Counted from the first letter of the stretch, positions 34,834 to 45,508 are shown. The stretch: 64,000 bases of DNA from an uncultured Acetobacterium sp. (GCF_963664135.1 NZ_OY760905.1:3684736-3748735); one strand, 5' to 3'. Translations and numbers: made by a program. The notes: a model not told the origin generated them from the letters alone.

Positions 34834-35574
34834 ATGCTATGTATTGCAATTTGCGATGATATTTCGCAAGAACTGGAAGGTCTCGTTTCGCTCACAGATC
34901 AGTACCTCAAAGACAATGGACTTGATGCCATGGTGAAGAAGTTTTCCCATCCGGACGCGCTGTTGAAAGCCATTGAAAAAGAGCACTTTCATCTTTACAT
35001 ACTGGACATCGTCATGCCGCTGGTAAATGGATTGGAGTTAGGCAAAGAAATACGTCGTCTTGACCATGTAGCGCAGATCATCTACGTCACCACAGAACCA
35101 CAGTTTGCTTTGCAGGCATATGCTGCAAGCCCCATCAACTATCTTGTTAAACCAATCGAAAAGCAGCAGCTATTTGATACGCTGAACATGGCTGTCGCTA
35201 AAGTAGACCTTGACGAAGAGCAGACTTTTACAGTGAAAACTGCCGACAGTCTGCGGGTAATTAAACTGTCGGACATTGCCTGCTGTGAATACCACAACCA
35301 CGCAGTTACCTTCAGTTTAACCAATGGCGAGGAAGTGTGCAGCCGCACCATTCGGGAAAATTTTTTGCAATATAGCGCACCGATCTTTAAGGACAGGCGT
35401 TTTCTGCGATGTCACGCTTCTTTTGTGGTCAATATGCGGTGGGTGGAGCGTTTTTCTAAGGACAGCTTCACCCTGTGTGGTGGAATAATTGTTCCCATTG
35501 CGGCAAAGCAATATCCTTCGGTACGAGATACATTTATGGACTACCTGATGACAAGGGGGGACAGTGATGAGTGA
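34834..35574 (+). CDS. LytTR response regulator (AgrA-like)
   Basis: A 246-residue response regulator. The receiver domain (1-120) has the acidic pocket D8/D9 and the phosphorylation site Asp58 in YILDIVMP. Residues about 140-240 form a LytTR DNA-binding domain (FTVKTADSLRVIKLSDIACCEYHNHAVTF-type start; FLRCHASFVVNMRWV). AAAGGAGGT gives a strong translation start. It overlaps the downstream sensor gene. It probably regulates nearby surface or peptide genes; its target may include the BspA-like pair downstream, an inference from position. Confidence 0.92.
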   Translation: MLCIAICDDISQELEGLVSLTDQYLKDNGLDAMVKKFSHPDALLKAIEKEHFHLYILDIVMPLVNGLELGKEIRRLDHVAQIIYVTTEPQFALQAYAASPINYLVKPIEKQQLFDTLNMAVAKVDLDEEQTFTVKTADSLRVIKLSDIACCEYHNHAVTFSLTNGEEVCSRTIRENFLQYSAPIFKDRRFLRCHASFVVNMRWVERFSKDSFTLCGGIIVPIAAKQYPSVRDTFMDYLMTRGDSDE

Positions 35575-36853
35575 GGTGTTTACACACTTGTTACGGTCGG
35601 GAATCTCCTTCACTGCGAATATCCTGTTGTTGATGACATTAATGCAGCCTAAATATTCGAAAAAGGTAACGCTACTGGCCATGCTTGGCATTTTTATCGT
35701 CAATTTTGGTACGGCGTTTGCTTGCTATCTCAGTGGAAATCTGACCTTACTTGCTCAAATTGAAATGGTTATGTATGTGGCGCTGTGCTTTGTGGTGCGC
35801 CCAATGTTCAAAGACACCTTTATGCAGTGGTTATTTTCCTTTATCACAGTCCAGAACATTACCGATATTGTCATTATCTTCAGCTTTATCGGCTCAAGGT
35901 ACTTGCCTTATTCTGCCTACGCCAATATACTGCTACGCATAATCCTGTTCGGTATTTTTCTGTTGATCTTTTCACGCTATGTGCGACCACTGTATCGGCA
36001 GGCAGTGGAGCATTGGACAGCTTATTTTGCCGTAGCGCTGGCTATATACATTGCATTATTTTACTATATTATGTCATCAGATGACATTGTTGCCACCCTG
36101 ACGGAGCAGGCGATCCCGATGCTTTTGGTATGCTTCATCGGGATTGCTGCTTACAGCTCGATTTTTCTCTCGCTAAGAAATCTACAGCGGGAATTTCGGA
36201 TTAGGGAGGAAAACCAAAAGATGCAGGCGGAGCGGGAATATATGCAACTAGCCGCGAGTAATATGTCCCGGCAATTGGAACTTATGGATGAGGTGTCGGC
36301 GCAAAACAGCCGTGCTGCCCATGACCGCCGTCATTTCAACAACGTTCTGCTGGAGCTTTTGGAGCAAGGCAAAACGGGCGAGGCTTACACCTTACTGGAA
36401 AGTCATAATCAAGTGGTGCCCAAAATCAGCAAGATCTACTGCGAAAACCATGCCGTCAATGCTGCCGTCTGCCACTATGCAAGTCTAGCAGAGCGGGCAG
36501 GCATACCGATGGAGATTACACTGGATATTCCGGGCGATGTAAATGTAGCTGTGTTGGAGCTTACTATGGTAGTTGCAAATCTGATGGAAAACGCAATTCA
36601 AGCGTGTGAAAGGCTACCGCAAAATCAGGCTTCCTTTCTCCGCTTCAACTGCCAAAATGTGGGGCGGCTGCTGCTGGAGATGGAAAATCCCTGCGGTGAG
36701 GGTAGTGTTCTTGACGAAAGTGGCTATCCTGTTGCTTATGAAAAAGAACACGGCATCGGTAGCAAAAGCATCATCGCTTTTGCAAAAAAATATGATGGTG
36801 AGTTGTTGTATAAAATCGAAAATGGTGTTTTCCAGGTCCGAATGCTGGTGTGA
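35567..36853 (+). CDS. AgrC-like sensor histidine kinase
   Basis: A 428-residue membrane sensor. Six or so hydrophobic helices (about 5-200) are followed by a coiled linker, the H-box AHDRRHFNN with the phosphoacceptor His, and a GHKL-type ATPase domain (NLMENAIQACE, GIGSKSI). This matches the AgrC/ComD class that senses peptides. ATG 35567 is preferred over the in-frame GTG 35564 because of its distance from the GGGGGG site. It overlaps the response regulator by 8 bases. No AgrB or recognisable AgrD gene is nearby, so the ligand is unknown. Confidence 0.9.
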   Translation: MSEVFTHLLRSGISFTANILLLMTLMQPKYSKKVTLLAMLGIFIVNFGTAFACYLSGNLTLLAQIEMVMYVALCFVVRPMFKDTFMQWLFSFITVQNITDIVIIFSFIGSRYLPYSAYANILLRIILFGIFLLIFSRYVRPLYRQAVEHWTAYFAVALAIYIALFYYIMSSDDIVATLTEQAIPMLLVCFIGIAAYSSIFLSLRNLQREFRIREENQKMQAEREYMQLAASNMSRQLELMDEVSAQNSRAAHDRRHFNNVLLELLEQGKTGEAYTLLESHNQVVPKISKIYCENHAVNAAVCHYASLAERAGIPMEITLDIPGDVNVAVLELTMVVANLMENAIQACERLPQNQASFLRFNCQNVGRLLLEMENPCGEGSVLDESGYPVAYEKEHGIGSKSIIAFAKKYDGELLYKIENGVFQVRMLV

Positions 36854-36913
36854 GAAGATAAAAACTGTGTTTGAAAAGAAATAGTTATAGGCAACATCTG
36901 TTTTTAAAGATGT

Positions 36914-36957
36914 AAAAATGAGTCTTTTAAGTGTAAAGGCTCATTTTTTATTTTTTT
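36914..36957 (+). terminator. Terminator of the two-component pair
   Basis: AAAAATGAGTCTTT and AAAGGCTCATTTTT pair (one wobble) and are followed by a long T-rich run. The 370 bases from 36958 to 37330 contain several short inverted repeats but no gene and no riboswitch I recognise. Confidence 0.88.
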
Positions 36958-37330
36958 GAGTATATACTTCACAATACAAACAATGCAATCGGTTACATGA
37001 AAATGAGTACGTTCAAATGGAAGATGCGGAGACAAGAAAATGAATCTGCATTCATGGAGGGGGTTGCTTTAAGAGACGACACTTGAGCGGCTCCGCGGAA
37101 CCTGCGAAGCACAAGTGATCGTTATCGCGATGATGTGTTTTCCACATCGGATAGGATTTCCAATGCGAAGCGGAACGGCAATGACGATACCATTTTGACG
37201 CGGGTAATTTTCACACCTGTTACGCCACCACATGGATGCTGGAGGGCCATTCGTTGGTGAGTAAACGTATAACGTTTAGTCAAGCAAAGCATAAACGCAA
37301 CATTAAATTTTATCGCAGGAGGATGAAAAA

Positions 37331-40300
37331 ATGTGGACGAAAAAGGTGAACAAAACAAAAATTGGGCTAATTATGCTAGCGCTAGCTATGATGACCGGGA
37401 TAGTGACCCTAATGACATCGCCGGTACAGGCGGCAGGAGAAGTTTATGGTGTTTTGAAGTCCGATGGTAATATTTATGTTACCAACGCCGATAATTTAAC
37501 ACCAACCGATACTATAATTACGGACGAAAAAACGGTGACACATCTGTTTGCGGCAAATGACGTGACGACGATTACGGCGAATAGATTTTATCAGTACCCT
37601 AATCTCATTGCAGTTAATATGCCACAGGTAACCGCAATTGGTTACCGGGCATTCTATGAATGCGGTGCGATAACGAGCCTGGAATTCCCGGTGGCCACCA
37701 CAATTGGTGAGCGGGCATTCTATGATTGCGATGCGATAACGAGCCTGGAATTCCCGGTGGCGACCACAATTGGTGAAGCTGCCTTCAAATATTGCTATGA
37801 CCTGACTAGCGTAAAATTTGAAGCGGTACTGACTCTTGATGAACAGGTTTTCAGTGGCTGCGATCAGCTAACGAGCGTAGAATTTCCGGCAGTAACCACA
37901 ATTAGTGACCAGGCATTTTATAACTGTAGCGCATTAAAGATTGCGCAATTTCCAGTGGCAACCACAATCGGAGAGACTGTATTTTATTTATGCAGTATGT
38001 TAGAGACTGTAGAAATGCCAGCGGTAACCACAATTGGTGACTATGCATTTTATGGATGCGACGCCTTTTCAAAGCTCACCCTGGGGGCAGAACCACCGAC
38101 TGTTGCTGCCGCTACGTTTGATGATATCGCGACCACAAGCACACTGACACTTGCTGGCGGCAATACCACTGCAACGGTGGCTGCATACAAAGCTGTTAAT
38201 GATGGCGATACGACGGATGATACCTGGTATGGCTGGCCGTTAGTCGTGACCCACTATCCCGTTACAGTAACTGGCGGAAGCGGCAGTGCCATTTCTCGTG
38301 TTGGCGACGAAGTAACCATTACCGCTGCTGCTCCGGCAGTCGGAAAGTACTTTGCGGGCTGGACCGTTCAAACTGGGGGCATGACCCTTGCAGATCCAGC
38401 GAAGCCAAGCACGACCTTCACCATGCCAGCAGCGGAAGTGGGAGTGACCGCCAATTTCGAGGATATTTTAACAACAAACATCAGCTTTGATGCAAACGGG
38501 GGTACGGGTTCCATGCTGTCTCAGCAAATCGATACGGGCAGCCCGCAAGCGCTGACGGCCAATGCCTTCACCCGAACTGACGTCCCCTTTGTTGGCTGGA
38601 ACACCAAACCAGATGGCAGCGGCACAGCCTATGCAGACGGCGCCGAATTTACAGCAACTAAAAACGAAAGTATTACCCTATATGCCCAGTGGAAGCAATC
38701 TGTTTATGGTGTTTTGAAGCTCGACGGTAAGATTTATCAAACTAATGCCGATAATACACTACCAACCAATACTGAAATCGTCGATAAAAATACGGTGACA
38801 CATCTGTTTGCAGCAGATGAGGTAATGACGATTTCAGACAATGCATTTGATCATTGGACTAATCTGATTGCGGTTGATATGCCGAAGGTAACCACAATTA
38901 GTGTAGCGGCATTCAATGACTGTGATGCGCTGTCGAGCGTAAAATTTCCGGTGGCAACCACAATTTGCCAAGATGCATTTTATGACTGCGATGCGCTAAC
39001 GAGCGTAGAATTCCCGGCAGTAACGACAATTGGTAAATATGCATTTGATGAATGTGCGCTGTTAAAGACTGTAAAATTCTCGGTAGCAACTACAATTGAT
39101 CAAATTGCATTTTATGACTGCAAAGAATTAACCACAGTAGAAATCTCAGAGGTAACAACAATTGCGATGGGCGCATTTATGGGTTGTACGAAATTAAGTA
39201 CTTTAATAAGTCCAAAAGTAGATAAGATTGGGGACGTGGCCTTTGAAGAATGTGATGCATTAACGACGGTACAATTTCCATCAGCAAAAGAAATCGGCAG
39301 TCAAGCATTTTCAGAGTGCGATGCATTAACGACCGCCCAATTCCCAGTGGCAACTACAATTGATTCCTATGCATTCCAAAATTGCAATAAATTATCAAAT
39401 CTCACCTTGGGAGCAGTTCCACCAGCAGTTGGTGATGATGCGTTCAAGAGTATCGCTGACCCGGTAAACCGGACCCTAACCATTGCCGACGGCAATACGA
39501 CAACGGCGGTGGCAGCATACAAAGCTGTTAATGATGGCGATACGACGGATGATACCTGGTATGGCTGGCCATTGGTCGTGACACACTATCCTGTTACGGT
39601 AACTGGCGGAACCCAAAGCGCTAATTATCGTGTCGGCGAACAAGTAACCATTACCGCAGCGGCCCCGGCATCCGGCCAGCGCTTTAAGACATGGAGCGTT
39701 GAAGCGAATACCGTTACGCTTGCAAACCCAATCAATCCGAGCACGACCTTTACCATGCCGAATGAGGCAGTGGAAGTAACTGCCAATTACGAGTCTATTC
39801 CAGGGCCATCACAAACATACACCCTTACCTACAGTGCCAATGGTGGGACCGGCACCATGAAAGAACAGGTTTTTAACTCAGGAACGAAACAAAGCCTTGT
39901 TAAAAATGCTTTTGAACGGACCGGCTACGGCTTTTCTGGCTGGAACACCAAATCGGACGGAACCGGTACCGCCTATCCAGACGGTGCAGACTTTACTGCA
40001 ACAGCCAATACCACCTTGTACGGCCAGTGGACCGAAGGCCAATTCAAGGTATCGGGAACGGTTGTCAACAGCAGTCGCGATCCAGTGTCCGATGTCAGCA
40101 TTGAGTTGAAGCAGGGCAACCACCAGATCGGTCAAACGGTTAAAACCGATGCGGCGGGTAACTTTACCATCAATGCGGCTCCAAATGGTAATTATGATCT
40201 GGTTGCCAGTAAAAACGGAGTGGTCGTCACAGTCATTGTGCGTGTTGATAACGCGGATTCGACCTTTTCAGGTGCCATAACCCTGCCAGCAGGAAAATTG

Positions 40301-41191
40301 AATAGTGTGGTTGAGGTGAAAGCAAATACACCAGCGATTGTTGTCGGAAATCTTGATAAACAGTTTGATAGAACCGATGAAGAAATTGCCGCAAAGGGCG
40401 GTTTGGTCGAGATTAAGTTTGTTGCCGAAAAACAGGATGAAACAGTGCCAGGGGCTGCTGAGATAATGATGACGGCCGCATCAAATCCCCAAACAGTGGG
40501 GCTGTTTATGGATTTAGCGGTACTTAAAACAATTGGATCGAGCACCCAATCGTTCGACGAGCTACCTTCTCTGATTGATGTATTAATCCCTCTGGATGTT
40601 TCACTTCAAGGTAAAAAAGAATATGTCGTTTATCGCTATCATGGTTCGGCTGTCGATGCGATTACCACAACGGCCAATGAACAAGGCGAGAAAATTGAAC
40701 TGATCGATGGTGGCAAAACATTGAAGATGAGCGTTAAAAAATTCTCCACTTATGCCATTGCCTACCCCGATACAATCGTAAGCTATCGGACCCATATCCA
40801 GAACAAAGACTGGGAAACCAGCTGGGCAACCGATGGTAATCCCGCCGGAACTGAGGGCCAAAGTCTGCGTCTGGAAGGGATTCAAATCAATCTCATTGGC
40901 GATGATCTGCCCGCCGGTGCTAAAATTGAATACCGAACTCATGTCCAGAACAAGGGCTGGGAAACCAGCTGGACCAGTGATGGCAACACCTCCGGTACCG
41001 AAGGCCAGAGCCTGCGGCTGGAGGGCATCCAGATCAGGCTGATCAATATGCCGGGGTATGCGGTTGAATACCGGACCCATGTCCAGAATAAGGGCTGGGA
41101 AACCAGCTGGGCCAGTGATGGCGAAAGTGCCGGTACGGAGGGTCAGAGTTTGCGGCTGGAAGCCATTGAAATCAGGCTGGTCAAAAACTGA
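37331..41191 (+). CDS. BspA-like leucine-rich-repeat surface protein with ChW repeats (1)
   Basis: A 1286-residue secreted protein. Signal peptide 1-35 ends VQAA. LRR_5/BspA-type arrays of 22-residue units (TTIG-x-x-AF-x-x-C core, Cys at unit position 11) occupy about 37.6-38.1 kb and 38.8-39.4 kb. Each array is followed by a divergent bacterial repeat and an InlB-type B-repeat (FDANGGTGSM to LYAQW). A carboxypeptidase-regulatory-like domain (40.05-40.3 kb), an unassigned ~150-residue domain and three C-terminal ChW repeats (YRTHVQNKGWETSW; EGQSLRLEGIQI) complete it. ChW repeats occur in secreted clostridial proteins, cellulosome-like or cell-bound. There is no LPXTG sorting signal. A likely role is adhesion or cell-cell contact. 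Confidence 0.93.
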   Translation: MWTKKVNKTKIGLIMLALAMMTGIVTLMTSPVQAAGEVYGVLKSDGNIYVTNADNLTPTDTIITDEKTVTHLFAANDVTTITANRFYQYPNLIAVNMPQVTAIGYRAFYECGAITSLEFPVATTIGERAFYDCDAITSLEFPVATTIGEAAFKYCYDLTSVKFEAVLTLDEQVFSGCDQLTSVEFPAVTTISDQAFYNCSALKIAQFPVATTIGETVFYLCSMLETVEMPAVTTIGDYAFYGCDAFSKLTLGAEPPTVAAATFDDIATTSTLTLAGGNTTATVAAYKAVNDGDTTDDTWYGWPLVVTHYPVTVTGGSGSAISRVGDEVTITAAAPAVGKYFAGWTVQTGGMTLADPAKPSTTFTMPAAEVGVTANFEDILTTNISFDANGGTGSMLSQQIDTGSPQALTANAFTRTDVPFVGWNTKPDGSGTAYADGAEFTATKNESITLYAQWKQSVYGVLKLDGKIYQTNADNTLPTNTEIVDKNTVTHLFAADEVMTISDNAFDHWTNLIAVDMPKVTTISVAAFNDCDALSSVKFPVATTICQDAFYDCDALTSVEFPAVTTIGKYAFDECALLKTVKFSVATTIDQIAFYDCKELTTVEISEVTTIAMGAFMGCTKLSTLISPKVDKIGDVAFEECDALTTVQFPSAKEIGSQAFSECDALTTAQFPVATTIDSYAFQNCNKLSNLTLGAVPPAVGDDAFKSIADPVNRTLTIADGNTTTAVAAYKAVNDGDTTDDTWYGWPLVVTHYPVTVTGGTQSANYRVGEQVTITAAAPASGQRFKTWSVEANTVTLANPINPSTTFTMPNEAVEVTANYESIPGPSQTYTLTYSANGGTGTMKEQVFNSGTKQSLVKNAFERTGYGFSGWNTKSDGTGTAYPDGADFTATANTTLYGQWTEGQFKVSGTVVNSSRDPVSDVSIELKQGNHQIGQTVKTDAAGNFTINAAPNGNYDLVASKNGVVVTVIVRVDNADSTFSGAITLPAGKLNSVVEVKANTPAIVVGNLDKQFDRTDEEIAAKGGLVEIKFVAEKQDETVPGAAEIMMTAASNPQTVGLFMDLAVLKTIGSSTQSFDELPSLIDVLIPLDVSLQGKKEYVVYRYHGSAVDAITTTANEQGEKIELIDGGKTLKMSVKKFSTYAIAYPDTIVSYRTHIQNKDWETSWATDGNPAGTEGQSLRLEGIQINLIGDDLPAGAKIEYRTHVQNKGWETSWTSDGNTSGTEGQSLRLEGIQIRLINMPGYAVEYRTHVQNKGWETSWASDGESAGTEGQSLRLEAIEIRLVKN

Positions 41192-41287
41192 TCAAAGCAT
41201 CGCCCAGAATAAAAATTATTCAGTTAAAAACTAAAGAGGTAAATAAAAAGCAAGCCATTGACGATTGATTGGCAGAGGAGAAAGACT

Positions 41288-44200
41288 ATGGGGATTAAGA
41301 AGATAAATAAAACGAAAATTTGGCTGCTTATGCTAGCACTAGTTATGGCGACCGGGGTTTTGACACCGATGACCCCGCCGGTACAGGCAGTAGATGACGT
41401 TTATGGGGTTTTGGCGAATGATGGTCTGATTTATGCAAGCGACGCAGACAATCCAACGACACCTGGAGCTGTAATTACCGATGAACAAACGGTGACACAC
41501 CTTTTTGCGGCAGATACGGTAACAACTGTTGCGATGAATAGATTTGCTGAGTATTCTAATCTCATTGCGGTTAATATGCCGGAGGTAACTGAAATTAATG
41601 GAAGTGCATTTTCTAAGTGTTCAAAACTAACAACGGTTAATATACCAAAGGCACTCACCATTGGTGAAGATGCATTCAGTGACTGCGATGCATTAATTGC
41701 GGTAGCATTCCCGGCGGCAACCACAATTGGTGATAGTGCATTTGATGCCTGCGATGAGCTAAGAACCGTAGACTTCCCTAATGTGAGCACGATTGGTAAG
41801 GATGTATTCAATAACTGCATGTGGTTAAGTACGATAAACTTCCCGGAAGCAATTACAATAGATACAGCTGCATTCAATAACTGCCGCATGCTAACTAACG
41901 CAAATTTTCCCAAAGTAACCACGATTGGTACCTTTTCATTCAATGACTGCATGGCTTTAGAGGTTGCAAATTTCCCGAAAGCCAGTACAATTGGTGAGCA
42001 TGCATTTTATTACTGCTCTAAATTAAATACCATTGATTTTTCGGTGGCAAAAACAATCGATCAATATGCATTCCAAGAATGTGATGCGTTAACAACTGTC
42101 AAATTTCCGTTGGTGGAGACAATCGGTTTAAATGCGTTGCGACACTGCAATGCGTTAACCACCGTAGAATTCTCAGAGGCCACCACAATTGGTGTCTCCT
42201 CATTCTACGACTGCATTGAACTGAAGACCGCAAAATTCCCAAAGGCTACCGAAATTGATGGGTCTGCATTTGAGAATTGCAGTAAATTGTCGGATCTTAC
42301 CTTGGGAGCAGAACCGCCAACTGTTCTTGAATACGCGTTTTTGGGAGTCGATGCCACGAAAACCTTGACACTTACCGGCGGCAATACTACCGCGGCAGTG
42401 GCTGCATACAAAGCTGTTAATGATGGCGATATCGGGGATGATGCCTGGTATGGCTGGCCGTTGGCAGTGACTCACTACCTTGTTACAGTAAATGGCGGAA
42501 CCGGAAGCGCCATTTATCGTGTCGGCGACCATGTAACCATTACCGCTGCAGCTCCGGAACCCGGAAAATACTTTGTGGGCTGGACCGTTCAAACTGGGGG
42601 CATGATCCTTGTAGATCCAGCGAAGCAGAGCTCCACCTTCATCATGCCAGCAGAAGATGTTCAAGTAACCGCTAATTATGCAGATTTTTTCACAACAAAT
42701 ATCAGCTTTGATGCAAACGGGGGGGCGGGTTCCATGTCGCCACAGCAAATCAATACGGGCAGTCCGAAAGCGCTGACTGCCAACGCCTTCACCCGTACCG
42801 ACTACTATTTTAATGGCTGGAACACTGAAAAAAACGGCGGAGGTACAGCCTATAAAGATAGAGCTGAATTTACGGCAACCAAAAATGAAACCGTCACCCT
42901 GTATGCTCAATGGAAGCAAAACGTTTATGGCGTTTTGAAATCGGATGGTATGATCTATGAAACCAACGCCGACAATAAAGCACCAACTAATATTGAAATC
43001 GACGATAAAAATACGGTGACACACCTGTTTGCAGCAGATGAGGTAACGACGATTTCAGACAATGCATTTGATTATTGGCCGAATCTCATCGAGGTTGATA
43101 TGCCAAAGGTAACCACAATTAGCAGCTATGCATTTTATAATTGCGATGGGCTAACGAGCGTAAAGTTCCCGGTGGCAACTGAAATTGGTACTGATACATT
43201 TTATGACTGCAAGGGGCTAACGAGCGTAGAATTCCCGGCGGTAACCACAATTGGTGAGGATGCATTCAAAAAATGCACGACATTAACGAGCGTAAAATTT
43301 CCGGCAGCAACCCAAATTAGTTATGCTGCATTTTATGATTGCGATGCGTTAAAGACCTTACAATTTCCAGCGGCAACCACAATTGATGACTATGCATTTT
43401 ATGATTGCGATGCGTTAACAAGCGTGGAATTTCCAGTGGTAACCACAATTGATTTCCATGCATTTTATCACTGCGATAAATTAACAATGGTGCAATTACC
43501 AGTAGCGACGACAATCGGTGAATTTGCTTTTGAATGCTGCTATGTATTAACGACTGCACAAATTCCGTCAGCAAATACAATTGGCGAGGATGCATTTAAA
43601 TGGAACGAAATTTTTTCAAATCTCACCCTGGGAGCAGATCCGCCAACCGTTGGTAACAATGCATTTGCCGATATTGCAGCTACGGCAAACCGAACCTTGA
43701 CACTTGCTGGTGGCAATACCACATCAGCAGTGGCTGCATACAAAGCTGTTAATGATGGTAATAGCACAGATGATACCTGGTATGGCTGGCCGTTGGTCGT
43801 GACACACTATCCCGTTACGGTAAATGGCGGCATTAAAAGCGCCAATTATCGCATCGGCGAGCAAGTAACCATTGCCGCAGCGGCTCCGGCATCCGGCCAG
43901 CGCTTTAAGACATGGCGCGTTGAATCGGGAGACATGACTCTTGCAGAACCGACGAACCCCAGTACGACCTTTATCATGCCGGAAAAGGCAGTGGAAGTAA
44001 CCGCCAATTATGAACTTGCTCCAGAGCCATCACAAACATACACCCTCACCTATAATGCCAACGGTGGGACCGGCACCATGAAAGAACAGGTTTTTAACTC
44101 AGGAACGAAACAAAGCCTTGTTAAAAATACTTTTGAACGGACCGGCTACGGCTTTTCCAGCTGGAACACCAAACCGGACGGGACGGGTACCGCCTATCCA

Positions 44201-45421
44201 GACGGTGCAGACTTTACTGCAACAGCCAATACCACCCTGTACGCCCAGTGGACCGAAGGTCGATTCAAGGTGTCGGGAAAGGTTGTGGACAACAGTAATA
44301 ATCCAGTGCCCGATGTCAGCATGGAGTTGAAGCAGGGCAACCGCCAGATCGGTCAAACGGTTAAAACTGATGCGGCGGGTAACTTTACCATCAATGCGGT
44401 TCCAAACGGCAACTATGATCTGGTTGTCAGTAAAAGCGGGGGTGTGGTTACAATCCTCGTGCATGTCGATAACATTGATCTTATCTTTGCAAACGCCATA
44501 ATCCTGCCCACGGGCAAGTTAAATAGTGTGGTTGAGGTGAAAGTAAATACGCCAGCGATTGTTGTCGGAAATCTTGATAAACAGTTTGATAGAACCGATG
44601 AAGAAATTGCCGCAAAGGGCGGTTTGGTCGAAATTAAGTTTGTTGCCGAAAAACAGGATGAGACAGTGCCGGGGGCAGCGGAGATAATGATGACAGCCGC
44701 ATCAACTCCCCAAACGGTGGGGCTGTTTATCGATTTATCGATACTCAAAACAATCGGAATGAGCACCCAATCAATCGATGCGCTGCCGTCTCTGATTGAT
44801 GTATTAATTCCCCTGGATGATTCGCTTCAAGGCAAAAAAGATTATTTCATCTATCGCTACCATGGTGCGGCTGTCGATGTAATTACCACAACAGCCAATG
44901 AACAAGGCGAGAAAATTGAACTGATCGATGACGGCTCAACACTGAAGATGAGCGTTAAACAATTCTCCACCTACGCCATTGCCTATGACGAAGCAATCGC
45001 CGATGGCATAAGTTATCGGACTCACGTCCAGAACATGGGCTGGGAAACCAGCTGGGAAACCGATGGTAATCCCGCCGGAACCGAGGGCCAGAGTCTGCGG
45101 CTGGAAGGGATTCAGATAAAGCTCATCGGCGATGAGCTGCCCGCCGGTGCTAAAATTGAATACCGCACCCATATCCAGAACCAGGGCTGGGAAACCGCTT
45201 GGTCAAGCGATGGCAACACCGCCGGAACCGAGGGCCAGAGCCTGCGGCTGGAAGGAATCCAGATCAGATTGATCGATATGCCGGGGTATTCGGTTGAATA
45301 CCGAACCCATGTTCAGAATAAGGGCTGGGAAACCACCTGGGCCAGTGATGGCGAAAGTGCCAGAACTGAGGGCCAGGGTCTGCGGCTGGAGGCCATTGAA
45401 ATCAGACTGGACAAAAACTGA
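41288..45421 (+). CDS. BspA-like leucine-rich-repeat surface protein with ChW repeats (2)
   Basis: A 1377-residue paralogue of the preceding gene with the same domain order and larger LRR arrays. It starts at ATG 41288 (GAGGAG 8 bases before); the frame extends to a TTG at 41258 but that lies upstream of the site. The signal peptide ends PPVQA. The C-terminal third is nearly identical at DNA level to gene 1 over long stretches (for example 44041-44240 against 39822-40020), while the LRR arrays differ, pointing to tandem duplication with later array divergence or gene conversion. It is secreted and ends in three ChW repeats. Confidence 0.93.
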   Translation: MGIKKINKTKIWLLMLALVMATGVLTPMTPPVQAVDDVYGVLANDGLIYASDADNPTTPGAVITDEQTVTHLFAADTVTTVAMNRFAEYSNLIAVNMPEVTEINGSAFSKCSKLTTVNIPKALTIGEDAFSDCDALIAVAFPAATTIGDSAFDACDELRTVDFPNVSTIGKDVFNNCMWLSTINFPEAITIDTAAFNNCRMLTNANFPKVTTIGTFSFNDCMALEVANFPKASTIGEHAFYYCSKLNTIDFSVAKTIDQYAFQECDALTTVKFPLVETIGLNALRHCNALTTVEFSEATTIGVSSFYDCIELKTAKFPKATEIDGSAFENCSKLSDLTLGAEPPTVLEYAFLGVDATKTLTLTGGNTTAAVAAYKAVNDGDIGDDAWYGWPLAVTHYLVTVNGGTGSAIYRVGDHVTITAAAPEPGKYFVGWTVQTGGMILVDPAKQSSTFIMPAEDVQVTANYADFFTTNISFDANGGAGSMSPQQINTGSPKALTANAFTRTDYYFNGWNTEKNGGGTAYKDRAEFTATKNETVTLYAQWKQNVYGVLKSDGMIYETNADNKAPTNIEIDDKNTVTHLFAADEVTTISDNAFDYWPNLIEVDMPKVTTISSYAFYNCDGLTSVKFPVATEIGTDTFYDCKGLTSVEFPAVTTIGEDAFKKCTTLTSVKFPAATQISYAAFYDCDALKTLQFPAATTIDDYAFYDCDALTSVEFPVVTTIDFHAFYHCDKLTMVQLPVATTIGEFAFECCYVLTTAQIPSANTIGEDAFKWNEIFSNLTLGADPPTVGNNAFADIAATANRTLTLAGGNTTSAVAAYKAVNDGNSTDDTWYGWPLVVTHYPVTVNGGIKSANYRIGEQVTIAAAAPASGQRFKTWRVESGDMTLAEPTNPSTTFIMPEKAVEVTANYELAPEPSQTYTLTYNANGGTGTMKEQVFNSGTKQSLVKNTFERTGYGFSSWNTKPDGTGTAYPDGADFTATANTTLYAQWTEGRFKVSGKVVDNSNNPVPDVSMELKQGNRQIGQTVKTDAAGNFTINAVPNGNYDLVVSKSGGVVTILVHVDNIDLIFANAIILPTGKLNSVVEVKVNTPAIVVGNLDKQFDRTDEEIAAKGGLVEIKFVAEKQDETVPGAAEIMMTAASTPQTVGLFIDLSILKTIGMSTQSIDALPSLIDVLIPLDDSLQGKKDYFIYRYHGAAVDVITTTANEQGEKIELIDDGSTLKMSVKQFSTYAIAYDEAIADGISYRTHVQNMGWETSWETDGNPAGTEGQSLRLEGIQIKLIGDELPAGAKIEYRTHIQNQGWETAWSSDGNTAGTEGQSLRLEGIQIRLIDMPGYSVEYRTHVQNKGWETTWASDGESARTEGQGLRLEAIEIRLDKN

Positions 45422-45508
45422 TCAAAGCATCGACCAGAAACAAAAAAAGATGTGAAGTGGCCTGGGCAGCTCAGTAGACTTGTTGACCAACAATAAAGGA
45501 GAACAGAG

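Noticed and set aside
36958..37330. Possible riboswitch (cyclic di-GMP type) in the leader of the first BspA-like gene
   Set aside because: Several short inverted repeats and GC-rich blocks are present, but the conserved core elements of the cyclic-di-GMP or other known aptamers could not be found.
37600..39420. Regular 66-base repetition suggesting a CRISPR or minisatellite array
   Set aside because: It is in frame and encodes the 22-residue leucine-rich repeats; units diverge and there are no unique spacers.
42200..43024. Long open frame on the minus strand inside the second BspA-like gene (also 41431-41952 and several others)
   Set aside because: They lie antisense to repetitive LRR coding DNA, where the repeat codon pattern keeps several frames open. 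There is no ribosome-binding site or family match.
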